This document shows positions 33,106 to 41,778 of a DNA stretch of 41,898 nt, piece after piece. Below the pieces are notes generated by a model, which had not been told where the DNA came from, ran no database searches, and worked only from the letters and a program-made list of their open reading frames with translations. Each line of letters begins with the position of its first letter. Position 1 is the first letter of the stretch. The position numbers and the translations under genes are program-made. Origin of the DNA: CAZRZN01 sp964604565 (GTDB taxonomy: Bacteria > Pseudomonadota > Alphaproteobacteria > Rhodobacterales > Rhodobacteraceae); assembly GCA_964604565.1 (NCBI GenBank), contig CAZRZN010000009.1, positions 1 through 41,898 of the forward strand. The letters are read 5' to 3'.

Positions 33106-34371
33106 ATGGATCATTTTCTCTACCGTGACGGGCAGCTGCATGCCGAGGACGTTCCGCTGGCCGACATTGCGGCCACGGTCGGAACACCTTTTTACGTGTA
33201 TTCAACCGCAACGCTCGTCCGGCATTTTCGTCTGTTCGACGAAGCGTTGAGCTGGGGGCCGCATCTGGTCTGCTACGCGATGAAGGCCGCCTCAAACCAG
33301 GCGATCCTCAAGACGCTCGCCGCCGAGGGGGCCGGGATGGACGTGGTCTCCGGCGGGGAATATCTGCGGGCCAAGGCGGCCGGTGTCCCCGGGGAACGCA
33401 TCGTCTTTTCGGGCGTCGGCAAGACCCGGCAGGAGATTCGGGCCGCGTTGGAAGGCGGACTGCGGCAATTCAACGTGGAGAGCGAGCCGGAGATGCGCGC
33501 GATCTCCGAAATTGCCGCCTCCATGGGTCAGGTGGCGCCGATCACCGTGCGGGTGAATCCGGATGTGGATGCCAAGACCCATGCAAAGATTGCCACCGGC
33601 AAGTCGGAAAACAAGTTCGGCATCCCCATCTCTCGCGCACGGGAGGTCTATGCCGAGGCCGCCGCGCTTCCGGGCATCAAGGTCATCGGCATCGACGTGC
33701 ACATCGGGTCGCAGCTGACCCAGTTGGAACCGTTCGAGCAGGCCTACACCAAGGTTGCCGAGTTGACGCAGGCCCTGCGCGCGGACGGACATGAAATTTC
33801 CCGGCTGGATCTGGGTGGCGGTCTGGGCATTCCCTATGCACGATCGAACGAGGCGCCGCCACTGCCCGCGGACTACGGTGCCCTTGTCCAGCGCACCGTC
33901 GGCCATCTGGGTTGCGAGATCGAGATCGAGCCGGGCCGCCTGATCATCGGCAACGCCGGGCTGCTGGTGTCCGGGGTCCTTTACGTCAAACAGGGCGAAG
34001 GCCGGGATTTCCTGATTCTCGACGCGGCCATGAATGACCTGCTTCGTCCGGCCATGTATGACGCACATCACGAAATCGTGCCTGTAAAAGAGGCGGCAGC
34101 GGGGGTGGAGTTCACGCCGCAGGACATCGTCGGACCGGTCTGCGAAACCGGCGATACTTTTGCCAAAGGACGTCTGATGCCGCCGGTGAAACCCGGTGAA
34201 CTGGTCGCTTTCCGCTCTGCAGGGGCCTATGGCGCGGTCATGGCCAGCGAGTATAACACCCGTCCGCTGGTGCCGGAGGTTCTGGTCAGCGGCGATCAAT
34301 TCTCGGTCATCCGCGACAGGCCGACCTTTGACGAGATCATAAATCGCGATACCATCCCACCGTGGCTGTAA
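33106..34371 (+). CDS. lysA: Diaminopimelate decarboxylase
   Basis: LysA makes lysine from meso-diaminopimelate using PLP. The 421-residue fold-type III enzyme has the Schiff-base lysine K60 in CYAMKAASN, VSGGEYLRA at 81, H199 in DVHIGSQ, the GGGLGIPY loop (237-244), EPGR at 275, Y318 in RPAMYDAHHE, and the catalytic cysteine motif VCETGD (C346). The end has the usual AGAYGAVMASEYNTRP. The TIGR02302-type gene follows after 37 bases on the same strand. It lies near argH and the small lipoprotein, a linkage seen in many Rhodobacteraceae. Confidence 0.97.
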   Translation: MDHFLYRDGQLHAEDVPLADIAATVGTPFYVYSTATLVRHFRLFDEALSWGPHLVCYAMKAASNQAILKTLAAEGAGMDVVSGGEYLRAKAAGVPGERIVFSGVGKTRQEIRAALEGGLRQFNVESEPEMRAISEIAASMGQVAPITVRVNPDVDAKTHAKIATGKSENKFGIPISRAREVYAEAAALPGIKVIGIDVHIGSQLTQLEPFEQAYTKVAELTQALRADGHEISRLDLGGGLGIPYARSNEAPPLPADYGALVQRTVGHLGCEIEIEPGRLIIGNAGLLVSGVLYVKQGEGRDFLILDAAMNDLLRPAMYDAHHEIVPVKEAAAGVEFTPQDIVGPVCETGDTFAKGRLMPPVKPGELVAFRSAGAYGAVMASEYNTRPLVPEVLVSGDQFSVIRDRPTFDEIINRDTIPPWL

Positions 34372-34408
34372 GGTATCCTCCTTGCAGTGCGACGCTGCGA
34401 GGAGCGAT

Positions 34409-36976
34409 ATGGCCCCCAAACGGACCGACATTCCCGAGATATTCCGCACGCTGCGCTGGCCCCTTGTCCTGACCCGGTTGGGCATGGGCGCGGAGCGGGC
34501 CGCGCGTGCCTTCTGGCCGCTCTGGTCCATTGTGATCTTTGCGCTGGCGCTGCTCATGTTGGGCTTGCAGGACGAAGTGGCGGTGGAATGGGTCTGGGCG
34601 ACAGGCGCTGTCCTTCTGGCGGGGGCCGGTTGGGCTGCATGGTATGGGCTCCGGCAGTTCCGTTGGCCAACGCGGGAGGCGGCGATCCTGCGGCTGGACG
34701 GCACGATGAAGGGGAATCCCATTCAGGCCGCGCTCGACACGCAGGCGATCGGCGCTGGCGATGCGGCGTCGCTGGCCGTCTGGAATGCGCACCAGACGCG
34801 GATGCGCACCCGGTTGGCACAGGCCCGCGCGGTCGAACCAGACCTGCGGGTATCTGAAAACGATCCGCTGGCGCTACGCTACGTCGCCTTGCTGGCGCTT
34901 TCTGTCGCCATTCTTTTCGGGTCGCTGATGCGCGTGCAGTCGGTGACCGGCATGGGGGCGGGTGGTCCCGATCTGGCGCAAGGCCCGGCATGGGAAGGGT
35001 GGATGCAACCACCCTCCTACACGCGCCTGCCGTCCGTTTACCTGAACGATATCACCGCCGCCACGCTGGACGTCCCGGAAGGCGCGGAAATCACCCTGCG
35101 TATGTACGGTGAAGTCGGTGCGCTGACCGTGCGTGAGGATGTGTCGGGCAGGGATCTCCCGCCCGAAGCCGAACAGGACACCGCGCAGGATTTCGCCGTA
35201 CTGAAATCGGGGGAACTTGCGGTTGACGGGCCCGGGGGCCGCGCGTGGCAGGTTGCGATGATCCCCGACAGGTCACCGGCTGTCAGTCGAGACGGCGAAA
35301 TTGAAACCAGTTACGAGGGCGAGACACAGATCCCCTTCAGCGCCTCGGACGACCACGGGGTCGTCACGGGAACTGCGCGCATCCAACTGGATCTGGATGA
35401 GGTTGATCGCCGCTACGGACGGACCATCGCCCCCGAACAGCGCGACATGATCGAAGTGCCCCTGCCGATGCCGGTGGCCGGAGACCGGCATGAGTTCACT
35501 GAATCGCTCGTTGGAAATTTCTCCCTCCATCCTTGGGCCAATCTGCCCGTCCGTCTGGAACTGGAGGTCGAGGATGGCCGTGGACAGCGCGGGCTGTCGC
35601 AGCCGGAAACGTTGGTCCTGCCCGGGCGGCGGTTCTTTGATCCGGTCGCCGCGGCCTTGATCGAACAGCGTCAGTCCCTGCTTTGGAACCGCGAAAATGC
35701 GAAAATGATCACTCAGGTTCTGAGGGCGGTCATGAATGAGCCGGACGATCTTTTCCGCAAGGACGTGCAATACATGCGTCTCCGCAAATTGATGGAGCGG
35801 ATTGAACTGCACGCGCGGTTCGGCACCATGACGGATGAGCAGCAGGCTGAAATCGCGCAGGAAATGTGGGATCTCGCTCTCGAAATGGAAGAGGGTGATC
35901 TGCAAGATGCGCTGGAACGGTTGCAGCGTGCGCAGGAGCGGCTTGAAGAGGCGATGAAGAATGGCGCCTCGGATCAAGAAATCGCCGAGCTGATGCAAGA
36001 GCTGCGCGAGGCGACGCAGGATTACATGCGCCAGCTTGGTCGCCAGCAAGCGCAGGAAAACCCCGACGGCCAGCAGCAGATGGATCCGCAAAACATGATC
36101 GAGATGTCGCAGGACGACATCCAGCGCATGATGGACCGCATTCAGGAACTGATGGAGGAAGGCCGCATGGCCGAGGCGCAGGAAGCGATGCGTCAGCTTC
36201 AGGAAATGCTGGAAAACATGCAGATTACGCAGGGGCAGGGTCAAGGCGGACAATCGCCCGGTGAACAGGCGATGGAGGGTCTGGCAGATACCCTGCGCGA
36301 ACAGCAGGAACTTTCCGATGAGGCATTCCGAGATCTGAACAATGGTCAGCAGGGACAACAGGGGCAGCGTCAGCCCGGCCAAGGGCAGCCCGGCCAACAG
36401 CCGGGCCAGCAAGGCCGCGAGCCCGGTCAGGGCCAAGGGGGCGATCAGGCGCAACGTCCCGGTGAGGGCGGTGGCGACCTTGCCGGTGACCTTGCGGAGC
36501 GTCAGCGCGCCCTGCGGGATGAACTGAACCGTCAACGCCGCAACCTGCCGGGTCAGGGCTCGGAGGCGGGCGAAAGGGCAGGCGAAGCACTGGATCGCGC
36601 CGATGGGGCCATGGATGGTGCAGAGCGTGCCCTGCGCGAAGGCGATCTGGCAGAAGCCATCGACCGTCAGTCACAGGCGATGGAAGCTCTGCGTGAAGGA
36701 ATGCGCAATCTTGGCGAGGCGTTGGCCGAACAACAGCAACAACGTGGTGGTGAGCAAGGCTTTGCCGAAGGCGGCGATCCCGGCGAACAACGTGATCCTC
36801 TGGGCAGAAACTCGGGGAACAGCGGCCGAGTCGGAACAGATGAAGGTCTGCTTCAGGGCGACGACGTCTATCGCCGCGCCGAAGAATTGCTGGGCGAATT
36901 GCGCCGCCGCTCCGGTGAACTGGACCGTTCGGAAGAAGAACGGGAATATCTGGATCGGCTTCTGGAACGGTTCTGA
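34409..36976 (+). CDS. DUF4175/TIGR02302 family membrane protein
   Basis: An 855-residue protein with three N-terminal membrane segments (about 35-54, 61-81 and 155-175) and a large periplasmic part. First comes an immunoglobulin-like DUF4175 region with PSYTRLPSVYLND and SDDHGVVTGTARIQLD. A long helical stretch with repeated QQAEIAQEMWDLALEMEEGDLQDALE-type heptads (about 460-620) follows. A Q/G/P low-complexity segment at 643-683 precedes a second helical block (about 685-760), and the end has YLDRLLERF. Function is unknown. I chose ATG 34409, as GAGGAG lies 5 bases upstream, over a TTG at 34382. It is fixed beside lysA in many relatives. Confidence 0.9.
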   Translation: MAPKRTDIPEIFRTLRWPLVLTRLGMGAERAARAFWPLWSIVIFALALLMLGLQDEVAVEWVWATGAVLLAGAGWAAWYGLRQFRWPTREAAILRLDGTMKGNPIQAALDTQAIGAGDAASLAVWNAHQTRMRTRLAQARAVEPDLRVSENDPLALRYVALLALSVAILFGSLMRVQSVTGMGAGGPDLAQGPAWEGWMQPPSYTRLPSVYLNDITAATLDVPEGAEITLRMYGEVGALTVREDVSGRDLPPEAEQDTAQDFAVLKSGELAVDGPGGRAWQVAMIPDRSPAVSRDGEIETSYEGETQIPFSASDDHGVVTGTARIQLDLDEVDRRYGRTIAPEQRDMIEVPLPMPVAGDRHEFTESLVGNFSLHPWANLPVRLELEVEDGRGQRGLSQPETLVLPGRRFFDPVAAALIEQRQSLLWNRENAKMITQVLRAVMNEPDDLFRKDVQYMRLRKLMERIELHARFGTMTDEQQAEIAQEMWDLALEMEEGDLQDALERLQRAQERLEEAMKNGASDQEIAELMQELREATQDYMRQLGRQQAQENPDGQQQMDPQNMIEMSQDDIQRMMDRIQELMEEGRMAEAQEAMRQLQEMLENMQITQGQGQGGQSPGEQAMEGLADTLREQQELSDEAFRDLNNGQQGQQGQRQPGQGQPGQQPGQQGREPGQGQGGDQAQRPGEGGGDLAGDLAERQRALRDELNRQRRNLPGQGSEAGERAGEALDRADGAMDGAERALREGDLAEAIDRQSQAMEALREGMRNLGEALAEQQQQRGGEQGFAEGGDPGEQRDPLGRNSGNSGRVGTDEGLLQGDDVYRRAEELLGELRRRSGELDRSEEEREYLDRLLERF

Positions 36977-37099
36977 CCGAAGGTCGACACCGTTTCTGAA
37001 TGGACTGCGTTACTGACGGAAAATCGGCGTGGGGCATGAGTCCCCCGCCACTCGAATAGACTGGTGGCGTTACCTGTCATCCAAAAGGTCCCGAGGTTA

Positions 37100-37522
37100 T
37101 CAGTCTTGCGGATCGACCTTGCCGCGCAGGGATTTGACGGTGCCACGCTCTTTCTTTTCCTTCAGGCGACGTTTTTTGGAACCGAGCGTGGGCCGTGTGG
37201 GAATGCGGCGCTTCGGCTTTTCCAGCGCCTTTGAAACCAGTTCCGCCAATCGGTTGCGCGCGATTTCTCGGTTGCGTGCCTGGCTGCGCGTCTCGTCGAC
37301 CTGAATCACCAACGCGCCGTCCTTCGTCCATCTGCGGCCGGCCAATTTGCGCAGACGGGTCTTTACCGGCTGGGGTAGATTGGGAGACCGCTCAGCCTCA
37401 AACCGCAGTTCAACCGCGCTGGAAACCTTGTTGACGTTCTGCCCGCCCGGGCCGGACGCTCGGATGAACTGTTCGGTCAGTTCCCAGTCTTCGAGGGTGA
37501 TCGTGTTGGATATGCGAAGCAT
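37100..37522 (-). CDS. arfB: Alternative ribosome-rescue factor ArfB
   Basis: ArfB (YaeJ/ICT1-like) hydrolyses peptidyl-tRNA on ribosomes stalled without a stop codon, acting when trans-translation fails. The 140-residue protein has the catalytic GGQ (G26-Q28 in RASGPGGQNVNKVSSAVELRF). A basic C-terminal tail (about residues 99-140, rich in K and R) enters the empty mRNA channel. Length is normal. No Shine-Dalgarno precedes ATG 37522. An intrinsic terminator ends about 23 bases upstream on the same strand, leaving little room for a separate promoter; expression may depend on read-through from the leader described at 37640-37712. Confidence 0.95.
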   Translation of the reverse strand: MLRISNTITLEDWELTEQFIRASGPGGQNVNKVSSAVELRFEAERSPNLPQPVKTRLRKLAGRRWTKDGALVIQVDETRSQARNREIARNRLAELVSKALEKPKRRIPTRPTLGSKKRRLKEKKERGTVKSLRGKVDPQD

Positions 37523-37545
37523 GACAATGATATGTTGCGGTCAAT

Positions 37546-37574
37546 GAAAAAGGGCCGCCAGATCAGCGGCCCTT
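37546..37574 (-). terminator. Intrinsic terminator just upstream of arfB
   Basis: On the minus strand a 9-base perfect stem (AAGGGCCGC, loop TGATCTG, GCGGCCCTT) runs into a five-T tract. It ends about 23 bases before the arfB start, so it is placed like an attenuator rather than the end of an unrelated transcript. The YhhQ gene ends about 200 bases further upstream. Confidence 0.8.
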
Positions 37575-37639
37575 CGAGAAATGGGAGGCGGGGCCGGTTA
37601 GGCTCTGCCAATTCGGAGCACAAGGCCCTTGGGGCTGCC

Positions 37640-37696
37640 CTAGAGCGCGTGCTCCCGAACTGTTCCGACACCTCTCTCCAATGTTTCTCTAGACAC
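37640..37696 (-). CDS. Candidate 18-codon leader ORF ahead of arfB
   Basis: A GTG at 37696 begins an 18-codon frame (VSRETLERGVGTVREHAL) that ends in TAG at 37640. The ribosome site AAAGGAGG lies 7 bases upstream, the ideal distance. The peptide itself shows no family. The strong initiation signal before such a short frame, and the terminator 65 bases after its stop, suggest a leader peptide. A longer GTG frame starting at 37704 sits on top of the ribosome site and is less likely. No homology evidence is available here. Confidence 0.45.
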   Translation of the reverse strand: MSRETLERGVGTVREHAL

Positions 37697-37712
37697 TGGA
37701 TCACCTCCTTTC
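37696..37712 (-). promoter_or_regulatory. Extended Shine-Dalgarno matching the 16S rRNA 3' end
   Basis: The minus strand reads GAAAGGAGGTGATCCAG, a 17-base perfect complement of the 3' tail of alphaproteobacterial 16S rRNA (CTGGATCACCTCCTTTC). Ordinary ribosome sites match six to eight bases. It overlaps the GTG of the 18-codon frame by one base. A small stem (GTTGT/ACAAC) lies just upstream at 37715-37731. Confidence 0.7.
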
Positions 37713-37776
37713 AGTTGTTGAAATCACAACGTCATGGTGGCACGGCTATCGCTGACGACAAAGACTTTTTTGTGCT

Positions 37777-38418
37777 TTACGCCAATTTTTGACCGGGGGT
37801 CGCCCGGGAAACGATCAGTCGGAAAGGCACAAGCGCAATCAGGGCAAGGCTGAGCTTTACCATCCAATCCGCCGCGGCCAGCGACACCCAAAGCGGCGCT
37901 TCCGGGCCAATGTTGAGAAAGGGGAGGGTTTCATTGGCCCACCCGACATCATTCGTGGGCTCGATCCAGCTCAGGGGTGCTGCGAAGGCGATGGAAAAGA
38001 ACAGCGCCGTGTCCAGCGTCGAGCCGACAAGCGTCGAAGCCAGCGGCGCGCGCCACCAACGGCCCTGCCGCAAGCGGTCAAAGATCGCGACGTCCAGAAG
38101 CTGCGCCGTGAGAAACGCGAGGCCGGAGCCGAGCGCGATGCGCAGGGTCACTGCCGGATAGGTGAATCCGTCTCCTTCCAGCATGATCTGGGTGCCGACA
38201 AGAGAGCAGAAGACGCCGACGACGAAACCGGCAAAGACCACCTGCCGCGCCGGGCCCGGCCCGTAGAGGCGGTTCATCAGGTCGGTGACCAGAAAGGCCA
38301 GCGGATAGGTAAAGGCGCCCCATGTCAGCCATTGGCCGAAAAGGAACTGAACGAGGATATTGGAAGCCAGAACAATGGCCGCCATGGCAATGATGCCGGG
38401 AATATGGGTGCGTGTCAT
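37777..38418 (-). CDS. YhhQ/VUT family queuosine-precursor transporter
   Basis: The 213-residue inner-membrane protein has about six hydrophobic helices and the VUT-family pattern: ASNILVQFLFGQWLTWGAFTYPLAFLVTDLMNRLYG early on, then GSGLAFLTAQLLDVAIFDRLR and STLVGSTLDTALFFSIAF. YhhQ takes up preQ0/preQ1 for queuosine at tRNA position 34. ATG 38418 is chosen as the first residue of a normal-length protein; a start at 38481 would add 21 polar residues. Neither has a clear ribosome site. Bases upstream were checked for a preQ1 riboswitch without a convincing match. Confidence 0.87.
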   Translation of the reverse strand: MTRTHIPGIIAMAAIVLASNILVQFLFGQWLTWGAFTYPLAFLVTDLMNRLYGPGPARQVVFAGFVVGVFCSLVGTQIMLEGDGFTYPAVTLRIALGSGLAFLTAQLLDVAIFDRLRQGRWWRAPLASTLVGSTLDTALFFSIAFAAPLSWIEPTNDVGWANETLPFLNIGPEAPLWVSLAAADWMVKLSLALIALVPFRLIVSRATPGQKLA

Positions 38419-38518
38419 GATTGGACCCGTTTTTGCAAGGTTGCGGGGACTTGATCCGTCTTTTGCGGACATCGCGGGCATACAGGGCGCCGCATTGCAG
38501 CGTCAAGGGCGATCCGTG

Positions 38519-39418
38519 TCAGCCTGACACGCGATATTCCACCACTTCGCTGCGCTGGAAGTCGTTGAAATTGTCGTCTGCCATCATGGTCAGCCGGATG
38601 GCACCCGTCTGATCGCGCCAGACGGCCAGCCCCTCAAGGTTGCCGTGCCGGTGCGTCGAGGTTTCAAGTAGGGTCTCTTCGGACAGGATGCGATCCTCCG
38701 CTAGCGTGAAACGGCGCACCCGCGACCGAAACCCCAGACCGATGAATTCCCGCTCAAGCAGGTAAAACCGACCGTCCGGCCCGAAATCCGCCCCCACGGG
38801 CAGAAATCCGCCCCTGCGCGACAGGGCAAAGGGCTGCGACCATACCCCCTCATCGTAGCGCCAGACGGGAAACGGGCTGATGAGCTGCCCGGAGCGTTCC
38901 GGAAGTGTGACCAGACGCGCGCGCTCATCTATGGCGAGCGCCTCCAGCCCGGAATTGTCCTGAAGCTGTGAGAACTGCGGCAAGCTTGGCAAGGGGACGG
39001 CGGCGTCTGTCGTTGGATAGGCCCAGACACGATGAAGCCCTTCGAAAGAGACGAATATCTGCCCGTCGTCCCCCCGCGCCAGACCCTCGGCGTCTGTGGC
39101 TTTACCAGTCAACACTTTGCCTTGGGCATCGCGCAACGGTTGCGGCGCGTCTGGCTCGATGCCGACAAGCTGGCCATTCTCGCGGATCAGCCGACCATGG
39201 ATCAACCAACCCCGATCGGACACGGTGGTGAACCGGATGCCGTCCGACAGAACCTCCAGCCCAGAAAATCCACCCATGTCAAAGCGGCTGGCGGGCCAGT
39301 CGGCGCGGCCTAGAAACTCCGCCCGGGGCATGTCCTCCGCCGCGCAAGCCGCAAGAGAGACAAGGGCCGCAAGGGCGGCCAGAGCCGCCCGCAACCGCCT
39401 GAGACGGGATCCGATCAT
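38519..39418 (-). CDS. Phytase-like esterase domain lipoprotein
   Basis: A 299-residue exported protein with a lipoprotein signal (LRAALAALAALVSLAAC, lipidated C25). The domain resembles the esterase-like activity of phytase family (PF13449): GGFSGLEVLSDG, TVSDRGWL, ATDAEGLARGDDG, a SFEG strand, and HGNLEGLAVW with an ending LTMMADDNFND, a beta-propeller pattern that may bind calcium. The substrate is unknown. It stands alone, 10 bases after the end of mepA on the same strand. Confidence 0.85.
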   Translation of the reverse strand: MIGSRLRRLRAALAALAALVSLAACAAEDMPRAEFLGRADWPASRFDMGGFSGLEVLSDGIRFTTVSDRGWLIHGRLIRENGQLVGIEPDAPQPLRDAQGKVLTGKATDAEGLARGDDGQIFVSFEGLHRVWAYPTTDAAVPLPSLPQFSQLQDNSGLEALAIDERARLVTLPERSGQLISPFPVWRYDEGVWSQPFALSRRGGFLPVGADFGPDGRFYLLEREFIGLGFRSRVRRFTLAEDRILSEETLLETSTHRHGNLEGLAVWRDQTGAIRLTMMADDNFNDFQRSEVVEYRVSG

Positions 39419-39428
39419 GCAGGGTCGG

Positions 39429-40349
39429 TCAGTTCGCGGCCAGAACGTCTGCGCATTGCCTTGGCAAATCGCCGAGCGTCAATTCGCGTCTTGGCGGTGC
39501 GGGCTTGGCATTCGGGTCGGGCGGCGGCGGGTTCAACAGGCGGTTCACCCAATCCTGCGCCTCGGCGCAGCCATCCCCGGCCGGGGGCGCGGCCTGATCC
39601 ACACAGCCCTTCGCACCCTTCGGACAGCTCAGCCGGACGTGAAAATGGTAGTGATGGCCATACCATGGCCGGATCTTGCGTAGCCAGCTGCGGTCCCCCT
39701 CGGCATCCTTGCACATCTGCACCTTGGCACCGGCAAAGACAAAAATCCGGGCCACGCGGGGGTCGCTGGCCGCCGCCTTCAGGATCTCGTGATGCGCCTT
39801 GGTCCATTTGTCATTGGTATAGGCCCCGCGGGCGCGCTGCATCGAAATGGAGGAGATGTTCTCGCGCGCCCTGACGGACAGAGAAAGATCGTCCGCCGGC
39901 AACATCCAGATATCCGCGTCCAGTCCGATCTGATGGCTCCGGTGGCCGGTCAGCATGGGCCCGCCGCGCGGCTGGCTGAAATCCCCAAGATACAGACCGT
40001 TCCAGCCCGGCTGCTGCGCGGCCTTGCGGCTGAGGTCCTTCACGTAGTCGATCAGTTCCGGGTGGCCCCAATTGCGGTTGCGGCTGAGCCGCATGGCCTG
40101 CCATGTCGGGCCGCTTTCGGCAAGCTGCACACCGCCGGCAAGACAGCCTTTGGCGTAACTGCCATGCGGTTCAGCCGCCTGCGCGGACGCGGCGGATTTG
40201 GCGCCAAAGAGCTGCTTGGCTTCCTTGGAGGACAGCACCGGGTCCAGCGGGGTCAACGGTTCGCTGCGGGTGCCGGAAATGTCACGCGATCCACCGCCGC
40301 ACGCGGCGAGTCCAAGCAGCAACGAAAGAACGATGATCAAACGGCTCAT
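39429..40349 (-). CDS. mepA: Penicillin-insensitive murein endopeptidase MepA
   Basis: MepA cleaves D-Ala-mDAP cross-links in peptidoglycan. The 306-residue protein has a lipoprotein signal (LSLLLGLAACGGG, C17) and the LAS zinc pattern: H139 and D146 in SHQIGLDADIW and HYHFHVRL with H235 and H237. Cysteines at 212 and in CPKGAKGC may form the family's disulfides, and the AKGCLAGG block near 67 is typical. The E. coli enzyme is soluble, whereas this one appears lipidated. ATG 40349 overlaps the stop of the upstream MFS gene by ATGA. Confidence 0.93.
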   Translation of the reverse strand: MSRLIIVLSLLLGLAACGGGSRDISGTRSEPLTPLDPVLSSKEAKQLFGAKSAASAQAAEPHGSYAKGCLAGGVQLAESGPTWQAMRLSRNRNWGHPELIDYVKDLSRKAAQQPGWNGLYLGDFSQPRGGPMLTGHRSHQIGLDADIWMLPADDLSLSVRARENISSISMQRARGAYTNDKWTKAHHEILKAAASDPRVARIFVFAGAKVQMCKDAEGDRSWLRKIRPWYGHHYHFHVRLSCPKGAKGCVDQAAPPAGDGCAEAQDWVNRLLNPPPPDPNAKPAPPRRELTLGDLPRQCADVLAAN

Positions 40350-41716
40350 ACGGGTTTTTCTCCCTGCGGGTGCACCCACACTAGCAGAACGAGGCCTATC
40401 AGGAAAAGCCCGATCACAGGCAGAAAGCCGAGTTGGTTCGATTGCGTTGCGATGGTGAAAACGGTGATGAGCGCCGGTGCCAGAAAGGCCGTCGCCTTGC
40501 CAGCCAGAGCGAAGAGGCCAAAGCCCTCCGCCGGGCGATGCGGGTTGCAATGTCGGACCATCATGGAGCGCGACGCGGAATACAGTGCGCCACCGCATCC
40601 GCCAATGATGGCACCGCAGATGAAAAAGACGATGTCCGGCAGCGCGGAGTCCGGTGGGAGCGGCAAACCGAAAAAGCTTTCGCGGGACATGCCCACGATG
40701 ATGGTGCAAACGGTGATCAACGACCAGATGCAGAGGGTGATGACCGGTTTGGGACCGAACCGGGCATCTGCCAGCCCACCGACCCAGGACAGCACCGCGG
40801 CCGAGATCGCCGCGATGATGCCGAACACGCCGATCTGAATGACACGCCAATCCAGCACCAGCGTGGCATAGATCCCGCCATAGGCATAAAGCGCGGTCAG
40901 CGCGTCGCGATAGAACAGCGACGCCAGCAGAAAGCTGCGGCAGGATTTGCGACGCGACACCCGCAGGATTGAATCCCAGAGGTCGCGCAAAACATGACCC
41001 ACGCTGTCAGGTGTCTTGCGTTCCAGCGGGTCGTCGCGGTTCCACATGAAAAACGGGATCAGGAAAAGCGCAAACCAGAGCGCGATGAACGGGCCGACGA
41101 AGCGCGTGCCCTCCCGCGCGTCCGGATCCAGCCCAAAGACGGGGTCAAGGCCGATCAGCGTCTTGCCCGTGTCTCCTTCGGAAAAGAACAGGAGCATGAG
41201 GAAAAGCGCAAGCACCCCGCCCCAATAGCCGAAGGCCGTGGCGGTGCCGGAAATGCGCCCGACCTCTTCGGGAGTGCCAAGGCTTGGCAGGATCGCGTTG
41301 TTCAGATTGAAGGCGGATTCGCTTGCGACAAAGCCGATCCAGAAAAGTGCCAGCGCAAGAAACAGCCCGGTGCCGTCCGGCCGCAGAAACCAAAGGGCAG
41401 CGGCGCACAGGATGGCGATCACCGTAAACATCCAGAACCATGGCCGTTTTCGGCCCGTGGCGTCGGCCCAGGCGCCAAGAAGGGGCGCCGAAAAGGCGAT
41501 GACAAGACCGGCGACGGTCTGCGCAGAGGACCAGAGGCTCTGGGCATTTGCGCGGGCGGCGTCGGTCTCTGCGCCATTGGACATGAAATATTCCGCGGCG
41601 ACTGCGGCAAAATACGGCGCAAAGATGAACGTCAGTCCAAGCGTGGCATAGGGCTGTTGGGCCCAGTCGAAAAACATCCAGCCCCACACGCGCTGCTTCT
41701 GTGTCGGTTTTGCCAT
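40346..41716 (-). CDS. UMF1-type MFS transporter
   Basis: The 456-residue inner-membrane protein has 12 predicted helices and the UMF1/Atg22-like pattern: FFDWAQQPYATLGLTFIFAPYFA at the first helix, SAPLLGAWADATGRKRPWFW after the second, and FNLNNAILPSLG/ISGTATAFGYWGG in the middle. The family is related to vacuolar amino-acid efflux protein Atg22; substrates of bacterial members are unknown. ATG 41716 is used; the preceding codons overlap the insertion-sequence end and look non-coding. It is coupled to mepA by an ATGA overlap, so it may export or recycle cell-wall products. Confidence 0.9.
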   Translation of the reverse strand: MAKPTQKQRVWGWMFFDWAQQPYATLGLTFIFAPYFAAVAAEYFMSNGAETDAARANAQSLWSSAQTVAGLVIAFSAPLLGAWADATGRKRPWFWMFTVIAILCAAALWFLRPDGTGLFLALALFWIGFVASESAFNLNNAILPSLGTPEEVGRISGTATAFGYWGGVLALFLMLLFFSEGDTGKTLIGLDPVFGLDPDAREGTRFVGPFIALWFALFLIPFFMWNRDDPLERKTPDSVGHVLRDLWDSILRVSRRKSCRSFLLASLFYRDALTALYAYGGIYATLVLDWRVIQIGVFGIIAAISAAVLSWVGGLADARFGPKPVITLCIWSLITVCTIIVGMSRESFFGLPLPPDSALPDIVFFICGAIIGGCGGALYSASRSMMVRHCNPHRPAEGFGLFALAGKATAFLAPALITVFTIATQSNQLGFLPVIGLFLIGLVLLVWVHPQGEKPV

Positions 41717-41778
41717 GCCCGCTCCCTGAGGTATGGCGCGATAGAACATTGCGCGTAACGGCGTGGCAAGGGGGCCAT

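Noticed and set aside
35273..36535. Minus-strand frame opposite the DUF4175 gene with a leucine- and histidine-rich translation
   Set aside because: It looks membrane-like only because it is the complement of the glutamine- and glutamate-rich coiled coil.
37477..37704. 75-codon minus-strand frame beginning with GTG at 37704 and running into arfB
   Set aside because: Its start overlaps the ribosome site itself, and it continues through the terminator hairpin; the 18-codon frame has correct spacing.
38419..38520. preQ1 riboswitch upstream of the YhhQ-type gene
   Set aside because: Expected on biological grounds, and there is a CCCCGCAACCTTGC/AAAAACGGG stretch, but I could not fold it into the preQ1-I pseudoknot with its conserved loop and tail.
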